Positions 1-9,868 of a stretch of DNA of 64,000 bases are shown piece by piece (position 1 is the stretch's first letter; each line of letters starts with the position of its first letter). Below the pieces are notes generated by a model. It was not told where the DNA came from. It saw nothing but the letters and a program-made list of their open reading frames with translations, and did no database searches. This stretch comes from Ustulina deusta (Eukaryota > Ascomycota > Sordariomycetes > Xylariales > Xylariaceae), in NCBI GenBank assembly GCA_023159155.1, contig JAJNNX010000030.1, positions 310,001-374,000 on the forward strand, given 5' to 3'. The translations under genes and the position numbers were made by a program.

Positions 1-453
1 ACACTGGAGGCCTTGCAGCCCTTCGAGGCTCGGCCACCACACAGGGACGTGCCAGTCACGGCGTTCTTGCAGGATGTGAAGGAGAAACCAAACTACAACA
101 TCACTCTGGAAGCCTCCATTCTGAGCAAGGGCCACACGACGAGGATTTGCAAGGCTAATGTTTCCTGGATGTACTGGACGTTCCGGGATCTAGTGGCCCA
201 GCAAACGGTAAACGGGTGCAATATCAACACAGGCGACGTGCTCGCGACCGGCACCGTCTCGGGCAAGGGAGACGACGAGCATGGCTGTCTCCTGGAGATG
301 ACCAAAGGCGGCAAGGCCGAGTTCGCGCTCAGTGACGGGCAGAAGAGGACCTACCTGGAGGATGGTGATACTCTGCGAATGACAGGGTATGCAGGCCCTG
401 GTGTTGGCTTTGGCCATTGCACCGGTCTCATTATCCCAGCTCGGCCCCTATAG
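1..453 (+). CDS. fahA: Fumarylacetoacetase, C-terminal part (cut by window edge)
   Basis: Last step of phenylalanine/tyrosine breakdown: hydrolysis of fumarylacetoacetate to fumarate and acetoacetate in the cytosol. The frame is open from base 1 and ends at TAG 451-453, giving 150 residues of the C-terminal half. Recognisable FAH-family blocks are TLEALQPF at the very start, CKANVSWMYWT, the QTVNGCNINTGDVLATGT segment of the catalytic domain, and the closing LEDGD..TGY..GVGFGHCTG..IP. The start codon and N-terminal domain lie upstream of the window, so the apparent internal start near base 13 (a TTG) is not real. No intron is seen in this part. The family call is firm; the symbol follows Aspergillus naming and is by homology only. 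Confidence 0.9.
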   Translation, partial: TLEALQPFEARPPHRDVPVTAFLQDVKEKPNYNITLEASILSKGHTTRICKANVSWMYWTFRDLVAQQTVNGCNINTGDVLATGTVSGKGDDEHGCLLEMTKGGKAEFALSDGQKRTYLEDGDTLRMTGYAGPGVGFGHCTGLIIPARPL

Positions 454-1276
454 GTTGCGTCCCAATTGTGGGCTTTCAGAACCGTGAGAGTATTATAACT
501 GTCTTTTAGGTATCAGCTTGATGAGCCATATGCACCGCCACAAAGCCACAAAATCCACGTGGTTTGGACGGGAAAAAGACAGGGCTGGTCTTGATCGTAG
601 CCGACCTATATTGGCCATAAAAAGGCTCTACATTGGCCGTCCTCAACATCACTTTGCAAGCTAACTCCTTCACATCTGATAACCTATCACCTTTATAGTT
701 ACTATATAACTCTTCCAGTATACAGAAATGAGACCTATATGTTAAAAAAAATTTTTTTTTTTAAATTAACTTAACACAAAAAAAAAAAAAAGGGTGTAGT
801 TTGTGTGGCTAGAGAAAAGTCGCCTTGAGAGCCAGTCTATTAGGTGTTGTAAATATGCCTTTGCAGCCATCCATAATTGGGGCCAGAACCAGGCGAATTT
901 AGTATTTTTCTACGGCCAACCTAAGTGGGCTACAAGTGTAGATTGGAGCTGGGGACTCTAGACTTGTCGGTCGAGTCCGATTGGCCCCCCAAGCTCAAAA
1001 TAACTTGCCTGGTACTTACCTGTTACTAGTACCTATGTAGTTAGTCTACCAGTGGGCAGGTACCTACGCGACCTAGATTTCTGACCAGATTGCAGCTACG
1101 GCATAGCAGGGCAGGACCGAGTATTGTACCGAGCACTGGACTTTTGAGAGCTTCGTCTCCCATCAATTGGACCTCTCTGCGCATCTCCTCCTCGTCATAC
1201 TCTCTCCGTTAACCTTTTCCTTTTCCTTTTCCTTTCCCTTCTCCTCGCCCTTGGTTTCGGTCCTGCAATCGCCAAA
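454..1276. other. Intergenic, no gene seen
   Basis: About 820 bases between fumarylacetoacetase and the TRAP-alpha-like gene. It holds a T-rich run followed by an A-run near 745-791 and, close to the next start codon, a pyrimidine-rich tract with CCTTTT repeats (about 1208-1245), typical of fungal promoters and leaders. No open frame resembles a protein. Confidence 0.6.
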
Positions 1277-2249
1277 ATGGTCGCCCTCCACTACTCTGTC
1301 CTCGCTGTCCTCGCGCTTCGCGTCGTCTCCGTCTTTGCCCAGGAGGGCGCTGTTGTAAGTTTCGGGTCCTTTTTATTATCCTATCGCAGGTCACGCGCGC
1401 ACATCAAGGCAGATAGACTAATGGCAACGGTGCCTATTCTGTAGCCGCCTGTCACCGACGAGACGTCTGCCGATGCCCCGGAAGCGCAGTTGAACGCTGA
1501 GATTGTCGCCACCTTCCCCGAGGCCGACATCTTCGGTGTGAAGCTGGTCAACGGCCGCCCAACCAAGGCTGTTATTGATATCACCAACAATGAAGACGCA
1601 CCCATCCAAGTCGCCTTCCTTGGCGGCCAGCTCATGACTCCAGGAGAACTGAGCCCTGACGTCCCTGCGTATACCGCCGTCCTCCGCAACCTGTCCACGG
1701 TTCAGTACCAAGCTACTATTCCCGCTGGCGAGAAACAGTCGCTGCCCTACTCCTTTGTTCTGGACATGCAGCCTCAGGATGTTCGACTACACATTGTTGG
1801 CGTCATTACGGGCGCTTCCAACCAGATCTTCTCTGTTGGTGTCTATAATGAGGTCGTGAGCATTGTTGAGGCCCCTACTAGCTTCCTTGATCCTCAAATG
1901 TGAGATTTATCCCGTTCTCTGTTACCTTTATCACTCAATTGGAAGCTAACAACCCTTCTATAGCATATTCCTTTACCTCTTCCTGTCTGGCGCATTTGCT
2001 GGTACCTGCTACTTTGTCTACAAGACCTACATCGAGGCTTTCTTCCCTCAAACCAAGAAGCCTAGGTTTTCAAAGAAGGCCAAGCCCACGGTTGAGAAGG
2101 AGCCCCTCTCCGGCGGCGAGGGCACTGCTAGCGGCAACGACAAGGGTTATGATGAGAGCTGGATCCCTGCCGAGCACCTTAACCGCCCTACCGCGCGACG
2201 TGTGAAGAGCAGTGCAGGCAGCAAGCCGAAGTCCAAGGGTGCCGAGTAG
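1277..2249 (+). CDS. TRAP-alpha / Irc22-like ER membrane protein
   Basis: Resembles the alpha subunit of the translocon-associated protein complex (SSR1; yeast Irc22), a single-pass ER protein near the Sec61 channel. Exons 1277-1354, 1445-1899 and 1964-2249 join in frame to 272 residues. Exon 1 encodes an N-terminal signal peptide (MVALHYSVLAVLALRVVSVFA) cleaved near AQEG. A lumenal beta-type domain follows, with the family-like stretch VKLVNGRPTKAVIDITNNE. A membrane segment (about residues 178-197, IFLYLFLSGAFAGTCYFVYK) leads to a basic cytosolic tail ending KPKSKGAE. Introns are 90 and 64 nt with GTAAGT and GTGAGA donors. The start is the first ATG, in AAAATGG context. Family assignment is strong; whether it works at the translocon is inferred. 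Confidence 0.85.
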
Positions 2250-2652
2250 AGCCAGCGCATTAGGAAATCAAGGCCAACCTCGAAGCATTAAAAGACATAT
2301 TATCCGAGACAAGGATATAACATGGTTTGGAAACGGGTTATCGGGCTGGTGCGGAATCACTAGCCTCGGGTAGGACAAAAAGGACACTGTATTAAGACGT
2401 CTCTTTAGGTTACCGGCCATGTTGTATAGTTATCAAAATCACACGTATCAAAGTAAAGACGAAAAATACGAAACTTTGAAAAAAACAATCCCCTCGGCCG
2501 TGCAGGTTCGAGTTTCTGAGGCACCTACCTAATTGTCAGGAAGACCCTTATGCCTTCGTGTCGGCGACGGCGGCGGTTTCCTTGGTTGATAGGTTATGCC
2601 CCTGTAAACCCTACCCTTGCATTATTCACAATGAAGCAGCAGTCGGCAATTC
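2250..2652. other. Shared 3' intergenic region of convergent genes
   Basis: About 400 bases between the stop codons of two convergent genes. It presumably carries both polyadenylation regions (A-rich stretch near 2455-2490). No gene is seen. Confidence 0.5.
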
Positions 2653-3735
2653 CTATTCTGAATTTTCGAGTTTTTGGTCCATTGCCTTCCTAGCTTCCAG
2701 GGCTGCATAATTGCGCTTGATGGCGGCTTGGATGAACTCGGAGCCGGAGACGGCGGGATACTTCTTGAGTGGCCCCTGAATCCGACAACTCTTGACCGGC
2801 TGGTTGAAGTACGCCATACTATACCGAGGGCCAAAGTAATCCACTGCCGGATCTCTCGGTGTCTTCACACGGTGAAATGTCGACTTGAAACGATCATCGC
2901 TCCAGCTCATGAGAAGATCACCACTGCGAGATGAGCATGAGAAGGTACATTTCTCGCCCAGGTTCAAGATAAGCAGAGGAAGAGCTCGTAGGAACGCTTA
3001 CATGTTGCAGATGATCTCGCCTTCCATGGGCTCGATCTTCGTCCATGTGTCGCCGAGCCCGAATTCGGTGAACACCTCGCGGCCGGGACAGATCTCGAGC
3101 CCGCTCTCCCCTGGCCGCTGGAACAGCAGTGTGAGCAGACCCCAGTCAACGTGCGCGCCAGCGCGGTAATGGGTATCCGGAACCGGCGCAGCGGGGTCGA
3201 GCGGGAAGTAATGCAACAGTCGCAAGACGGTCTGAATGTCGGGATCAGCGACATCATGCGCTCGGACGAAATAATCATCGTCGAACCCGAGACCCCGCGC
3301 CAGGCATACCATGAGCTTCTCCGAGACGGCCTGCGCCTTGCGCATGAAGGCGAGACTGGCCTCGCGGAACCCCGGGAGCGCCTCCTCGGGGAGCCAGGCA
3401 TCCTGCATCGCGGGCCCGTACTGCATCTGGTACGACTCCTTCTGGTCCGGCTGGCCGGTGCTGGGACGTACTTGCGCCGCCTTCTCCCAGCCCGTGTTTC
3501 GCCGCGTGAAGGGCACCGTGGACTTCACCGCGTCCGACAAGGCGAAGAAGCGCTCGGCTTGCGCGAATTGCGCCAATATCTCCGGCCACGAAATCCCGTG
3601 GCCGACCACCGCGAAAAACCCGTCAGTCTCGGCCGCTGCTACTAACTCGGCCGCCACGGTGTCGACGCGCGTGTCGAAGTCGTGCAGTGAGAGTCTGGGG
3701 ATTGTGCGGTTGGCGTATTTGGTCCCGTCGGCCAT
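2653..3735 (-). CDS. 2-oxoglutarate/Fe(II)-dependent dioxygenase (isopenicillin N synthase-like)
   Basis: Member of the plant/fungal 2OG-Fe(II) oxygenase superfamily (DIOX_N plus 2OG-FeII_Oxy). Such enzymes hydroxylate or desaturate small molecules, often in secondary or flavonoid-type metabolism; the substrate cannot be told. Exons 3735-3002 and 2923-2653 (minus) join across a 78-nt intron (GTAAGC..GCAG) to 334 residues. The N-terminal half has the typical TDGFFAVVGHGI. The iron facial triad is visible as HVD (about His195, Asp197) and His262 in STFHRV, with the 2-oxoglutarate-binding RxS as Arg278-Tyr-Ser280 (GPRYSMAYF). The splice rebuilds the family block CNIGDLLMSWSDDRFKST, which supports the intron. 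All catalytic residues are present, so the gene looks functional. It stands alone, with no biosynthetic cluster around it. Confidence 0.9.
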
Positions 3736-6700
3736 CTTTCTTCTTTATTGCGCTGGTTTTTAGAGTTTGTCTTTTGCTGAATGAAGCTCAGTTGTTGATG
3801 GCAAGTATCTCTGCGTTATGCCCCCAATTCTGACTCCACTGGGCATTATTGAGGCCGATTTCCTCTATCTAAGCGCAAACCCACTTTTGGCAACGCGACA
3901 TGTGGCGTTGAATAACCTCCAGCGCCCGCTCCGGAGACAGGTATGAGATGGTCTATCCGAGTCTAATAGCCGTGTCATCCAGTCGAGCTACAACATGTGT
4001 ATTATGACAATCGATAAATCCCAGGCGCCTTTGCCTTTTCCCTATTGATGAGACCCTAGAACGTTGGGTGCGACAGAAGGCAGATGAAGTCGCGCTATCG
4101 CCTGGCAGACAAATGACAAAGAATCGAATCAAGGATAGGCGAGCTATTCGCCAGCCCTCCTAAAACTGACTGCGACGCGGTTTATGCCAAGCAGCTCTAC
4201 CTTAAGCTCTCGACGCTCTCACCCTAACGTAAGCGGCCCAGATTCACCCAAGGTGGCAATCACACTCCACGAACTCGCCACGAAGAATATTAAAATTGAC
4301 CGCGCTTGGAAGTTATCTTACAAATTAGATGCCGCTATGCTCTGCTGCTGCTACTACTGCTACGTGTCTAGAGATGCAAACTACCTAGTCTTGCGATATG
4401 TTAACATGGGGATTATTTATTTTCTAAAAACTCCCAAGAGATCCAAAACTTGGGCACGGATGGCATCTAGTAACTGTATACTGGGATCTGCATCAAGTCT
4501 TTTTTAGATTAACCTCTCAAAAGCCCAGGAACGCTGTAAGTCTCGTTAATCACCAAAAGGGGGTTCGGGGCTGGGGCTCACTAGTCAAGTGGCTTCGAGA
4601 AGAAGCAAGTTGCTAACGGAGTGGTGGATAGAACTTATCGAGACGAAAGTTTCCAAGGACGAGATGGCGCGCGCCTGCAGGGGGGCCCGGATGGTACGAT
4701 ATGGTCCGAGAAGGTGGGGGAGCTACCAGCTACTATACAAGCTATTATCGCGGCGGGCGGGCTTGAAGCGTGGCGTCACTATATTAACAAATAAATAATT
4801 CTGATTACTGCTGCTGGGCAGAGGAGACACTCCGGCTTCTGGCGTGGAATCTGAAGCCGGACGAGACGTAATTAAAGTTATCTATGTGAATTAGATCTGG
4901 CAGACTGCCCGACGCTTTTCCTATACCCACTTAAGAACCGCATCGGGAAGCAACCATTCTTTGTAGTGTGCAGTGACAGCCCTGTAGCCTTCTCCTCAAC
5001 GAGTATCGACGTACCCGCACTTCTGTAATTTAGATTCCGTTTAAAAGCCCGACTTGGTGGGTTTCACCTAGGGTCGAGGTTGGGCCGGGCACTGCTGCTG
5101 TCTTACGACGCTTGCTGTGCAGGAATCACCCCGTCATTATGATCTGCTGCTGCTATAATGTTGCCCCATATTCTCGGCCGCTTATTGGGTGCGCGCGAAC
5201 TGAGCGGCTGAATAGCTTGATACGCGGCGGTAGCGTTGACGGGTTTGCCGGAGCGCCGCCAACCGTGTGGCCCGGCCCTTCAGCGGCTGCTCTCTTAGTC
5301 GGAGCGGAGACGGAGGCGGTGGGAATAGAGACAACTGCCATCCCGCCAAGCCGCGATTAAAAGCAGGAGAAGTTTGATGACCCGTGCCATACGAGCCGGC
5401 AGTGGCTCTTGATTAGCACTTCCGGCGTCCTCGTCGAAAGTAGTTCCTAGAATGAATGCGGGTCGTAGAAACCCAGCTGCTTTTCTCCCGATCCATCTTG
5501 CGATACCGTGGCTATTTAGCAGCTAGGGCTTTCTGTTGAGCCTCGAAAGCGAGCATGACTTTACCGCGCCTGGGTTTGGTCATAGTTATCGCTATATTGG
5601 CGCATCGCTTAAGTTGGTGTAAGTGTGATTGATGGCTACAATACGGGAAGCTTGGTTCAAAGCCCAACTATGCCCTATATTCTGAGAAAAATATTCTACT
5701 TGAAGAAGAAAATAAATAAAAAAACTACTCTATAGACCTGTAACTGCAATATATGCCTAGGCAGATTGTATAGCCAGTACCTATGTAGTCTGCTTATTGT
5801 AGCCATTTAACCCGTTGTTCCTCTTGCAGTGGCCCTGCATGGACCACTATAGTGGTACGTACCATTCCGAAGACTAGGTAGCTAAGCCGCAGTTCCAGCC
5901 ACTGGTTAGTCACAGGCTGTCACAGTCCCAACGGCTCACAAGCACTCCTAGATTTCCATAGGGATACACATGGAGCAAGTTTTAAAATCTACTAACGTTA
6001 GTTATAGTTATACATATTTAGTATAAAACAAAACCTTTGCTCTAAAGCTTTTATAGCATCGGAAATATTTTCTAGTATTAAGAAATTATAAAGTAGAGAT
6101 ATAAAACAGCATATCCACATCTACAACTGTGCGTTTTATCGCGATCGAGATGTTCAAGGGCTGCTCACGTCCCAACGCAGCGAAAGCGTAAGCTTGGATT
6201 CTTAAGGTGCCTCTTTCCTAAGGCTCTTCTAAACCGGAGAAAACCATCTAAACAACTGCCTATCTGCTGCTAGTCGGAAAGGGTTATTGCTACAATATGC
6301 ACAAGTTGCAGTAATGCTAACTTCGTAGGTCGCGCGGGATTTTTAAACTGAATTTGGTGTGTTGGGTTGCTTATAATGTCGTACCTACTTAAGTACCTAC
6401 CTCTCGGCTTAGGTATTCTAGGTAGCACAGAGAAGAGGCGAGAGGTACTCACCACGGGAGAAATGAGTGTGCAACATATCTAAGTACCTATGTACCCAGG
6501 TGGTCTTGCAATTAGCCTGGCCTACCGGTATGTTTTTTGCCTGTTTCCCAGTTGGGCCATCCAGGTACCTTAGCTCTTATACAGTACTAGATACACTGTA
6601 CCGGCCATACTCAGATACTAAACAGGGCCCTGCCTACACGGTGCACGCGTCGTCGGCAGCCGATGCGTGTACCCTGGCCGCGCTCTTGCTCAAGCGTGGT

Positions 6701-6930
6701 AGCTAGGCGCAAACACACATATGGTACCTACCTCGCTCCTCCCAGGCTTGAATCTCCTACACATTTTCTCCTTCTTCCACCTCCAAAACATCCGTCGCGT
6801 CAACACCCAACAATTTTCGCCATTTTTCCCTCCATTCAATTCAACCCGAATTGCGCCGTAGGGATTTTTTCTCATTTTTCTTCATTTATATTGCCCTTCC
6901 TCTCACTCCCTCCTTCTTGCACTCCAAGCC
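3736..6930. other. Long gene-free stretch
   Basis: About 3.2 kb between a minus-strand gene start and a plus-strand gene start. The open frames here (for example near 4184-4507, 5112-5360 and 6467-6706) resemble no family and have no consistent splice partners. Base composition changes along the stretch: mixed up to 5.5 kb, AT-rich at 5.7-6.1 kb, then CT-rich with TACCTA-type words up to 6.9 kb. The last part is probably the promoter of the AT-hook gene. An old degraded transposon is possible but no domain can be named. Confidence 0.5.
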
Positions 6931-7591
6931 ATGGCGCCCACAAGGCCTGCGCGTGCAGCTAAGGAGAACGGCACTCCGTCCAAGGCTGCCGACGCATCAG
7001 AAGCCCCAGCCAAGCGCGGACGCGGCAGACCCCCCAAGAACGGCATTGCGGCTCAGCCCAAGAAACCCTCTAGCGGCCGTCCTCGTGGTCGTCCTCCGGG
7101 AACTGGTGGCGGCGTCAAGAAAGCCGCAGCGAAGAAGGTACCAGTGAAGAAGGCTGCTGCAGCTGGCGCCGGTACTGGACGCCGGGGCAGACCCCCCAAG
7201 GCTGGAAGTGCCGCGACAACTCCCAAGAAGGCAATAACCCCCAAAGCTTCATCAGCAAAGTCCAAGGGCTCTGCTGCCAAGGGACGCAAGGCGCGGAAGA
7301 GTGATGCCGCGGAAGAGTCCGAGGAGAATGAGGAGGAGGAGGACGATGTCGAAGAAGGTACGTTCAAACATCATTTATCTATTATAATAACTATCAACTG
7401 ACGCGTTGCCATGGCCACAGACGCTATTGTCGATGCCGATCTAGCGATGGATGATGATGCCGCTGCTGACGATGATGCCCTTGACAACGGGTTGGGTTTT
7501 AATCTGGAGGTAGCATCCCCTCCCCCACCAAAACATGTTGTCTATATTTCCATGTTACTCTTACTGACCGTGGCGCCCTCCGTAGGATTAG
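6931..7591 (+). CDS. AT-hook DNA-binding protein (HMG-I/Y type)
   Basis: Small basic chromatin protein with three AT-hooks, which bind the minor groove of AT-rich DNA: KRGRGRPPK (residues 28-36), GRPRGRPPG (49-57) and GRRGRPPK (83-90). Between and after them are lysine/alanine-rich stretches, then an acidic tail (EESEENEEEEDDVEE and a second Asp/Ala-rich patch). Exons 6931-7357, 7421-7509 and 7586-7591 give 173 residues. Intron 1 (63 nt, GTACGT..CACAG) is firm because it keeps the acidic frame. The last exon would hold only GAT-TAG, after a 76-nt intron with a CTGAC branch site. If intron 2 is retained the protein instead ends about 28 residues later at the TAA near 7597-7599. Function is nuclear by domain; the target is unknown. 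Confidence 0.75.
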
Positions 7592-8218
7592 AACAGTAAT
7601 GCGAGAGCCAGACTGCCTAGCTTGGCAAGTCTCGCCACTGCCTTTAGGAGGATCAGTGGCGTTGGCAAACTATGATGACGCACTGGACAGAATTGGGGAA
7701 AGCTGGCTATTCTTATTCGCCAGCATTCGTTGTATGCCTTCAATGCGCGACTACAATACGCCGAAGGCTTGTAACAACATAGGGTAATCTAGTTTGACGG
7801 CGAAGCAGAGGCGGAGTTGGTCGAGTTTTCACAGGGTTGCATGTATATTTGATGAACAATTGCAGGTCTGCTTCTTCTGTGTTTTGCCTCTTGATAATAA
7901 TAAGGCCGTGTCTCGGTGTAAATCTAAGACGCTTCTTGAATTTTGTACCAATTCCTTGCCGCGTTCTTGTGTCTACCGTCACCCTTTTCCTGGTATCCGA
8001 TGTCATATCTAGATCCCTGCACCAAGCCCCACAGCGCGTCGCGTCGCATCGCATCATGTCGTGTTGTAGATTTGAACCCTGAATCTGATTTAGACTAGGT
8101 ATCGGCTCTTCTCTTGTTGACATGAGCGCTTACCTACTAAGTAGGGTTGACACCTGAATCTCGGCTGTTTCAGCTCTTTCAGGTTTGATGATGCCGGGTG
8201 GAACCATGTCTCGACTTG
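7592..8218. other. Shared 3' region of convergent genes
   Basis: About 630 bases between the AT-hook gene and the convergent aprataxin-like gene. The open frames on both strands resemble no protein and are probably 3' UTR sequence. A run of overlapping GCGTCGCGTCGCATCGCATC-like words lies at 8034-8058. Confidence 0.5.
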
Positions 8219-9229
8219 TCACTGTTTCTTCCACTCCTCGAACTCTAGGTCGAGGTGCTCCTTAAGTTTCTTGAACTGGTTCCCGAAACTCTTCCCGCAG
8301 CGCCAGCACCGCATATCTCTATTAAGAAAACCCTCGCGCCCAGGATTTCGCCGAGGGTCATCAGCTGCCAATGGAAAATCGGCGACGTCGATCAGGAACG
8401 GCGTGTTGAAGGACTGGTAGTGCTTGCGATGACGCATACACTGGGATATCATGTCTCGCGACAGCACATGGACGTGCAAGTCGTTCATGGAAGGGTGCGC
8501 GTGGACGCCGACGAGCAGTTCCTTCTCCCAGTCGCGCCCAACAGGTAGCGGTGCCCTGTCCTCCCACTCCACCTCCCCGTTCAGGACGCTCTCGCGCAAC
8601 TTGTCCTGCGCGCTGAACCGCCCGTATCGCCGCTGCAACTCCTTCGCTACGAGATGCCTTAGCCGCGCCGTCTCCGCCCGCACCGCCGCGAGGAACTCGG
8701 GGTCTTCGAAGGCGTCGAACGGGTGCAGACGGCTCCGTGGCGAGCGCGGGAGCAAGAGCGTGTGCACGGTCGATTTCGGATATAAGTCGTGGATGGCGAC
8801 AAAGGATTCGCTGTGGTAGATGACGCGGCTCGGGGGGAACGATGTCGGGTCCGCAGTGTATGCGCTGAGCTCGTTGCGTGCTTTGAAGCTGCCCGTAAAC
8901 GCGCCCCGTGTTGAGGCTAGGGTCCGCGGTTCCTGCGGTTTCTTGGGCTTAGGTGCCATGAGTTCTGCGACTTGATATTGACGTTAGCATTGCGCCCTTT
9001 CTAGACCCAGGGCGAATGTGGCCACTACGGCAAGTAGGGAGCGAATGACCGAGTGAGATCCGCGTTGGATCACGTCTCTTTCGGGTCCAGGTTGGTGGTT
9101 TATGGGCTTACATGCATTGCGCTTTGTTCCTCGGCTCACGCCCGTAGAGCTTGGTTCGGGTGCCGGCGCAGCCCCGGTGATCTCCTCTTTGGTGATGGCA
9201 TCTTCCGGATCTGATTCTGTGCTCGACAT
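8219..9229 (-). CDS. HNT3: Aprataxin-like DNA adenylate hydrolase (HIT + C2HE zinc finger)
   Basis: Aprataxin/Hnt3 removes AMP left on 5' DNA ends by aborted ligation, a nuclear single-strand break repair step. Exons 9229-9112 and 8970-8219 (minus) join to 289 residues. The intron (9111-8971, GTAAGC donor, unusual CAAG acceptor) rebuilds KRNAFAELMAPKPK; the next downstream AG would create a stop, which supports this choice. The HIT domain contains NDLHVHVLS with His205 and His207. The C-terminal zinc module shows Cys261, Cys264, His278 and Glu282 (CWRCG...EHLDLE). The N-terminal 43 residues are acidic and Ser/Thr-rich, a possible regulatory extension. In the HIT signature the first of the three usual histidines is replaced by Asp-Leu, which may be a fungal family feature. 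A 246-residue form could start at the ATG at 8959. Confidence 0.88.
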
Positions 9230-9868
9230 GACCAAATCTCCCTGGCAAGTTTGTGAGAGCTGTCCGATGTCGAGGTAGAAACGGAACCCGGACGAGGTAG
9301 TCTATCGCTAGTCCCATGAGTTTAGATAAGGGCCAATTTATTGCTCACATCAGAATGGATCGAATCTATAAATCGCACGATACCTTGCGTAATGTTGAAT
9401 TGTAGCTCTCTAGCATGTAGGTACCTCGGTGGGTGACCTGGGTGTCTAAACCCCGCGTTCAGCCGACGGTAAGGCTTAGTACATTAGTAGCTAGCGCACA
9501 CATTTCATTGTGGATGGGTGGTCTCCTTTGGGAACATGATGTCCTCTCGAGGCTTGGCATAAATTCACACTGTGACTGCCTACGTAGGTGGCGATTACCT
9601 ATCTTGATCATGCCTTTTTTAAACCTTAAGCACATGATAACCTAGATAGTCGCTGCCTAGGTAGCTCGTATACAGTTGGGATGGTAGCGGCACACTGTAA
9701 TGAGGGTCCTTAGCGTACCCGGCAGGCACCGTCGTCTCTTGGAGCTGATTTTTCCCTGCACGCGCCACTTTGCCCGACATTGACTTGGCCACATTCTTCG
9801 GCCTTTGCCTCATCGAGACATTGTTCAAGGTCTTCACAACGCACACGTGAACTACTTAAATACTTAGC
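9230..9868. other. Left border of the accessory island
   Basis: About 640 bases between the aprataxin-like gene and the first island gene. No gene is seen. TAGGTACCT-type words occur (about 9417-9425, 9656-9664). This is the most likely place for the left junction of the island, but I could not identify a clear terminal repeat or target-site duplication. Confidence 0.4.

Noticed and set aside
4184..5360. Possible transposon remnant in the 3.7-6.9 kb gap
   Set aside because: No reverse transcriptase, integrase or transposase motif could be read in any frame, and no terminal repeats were seen.
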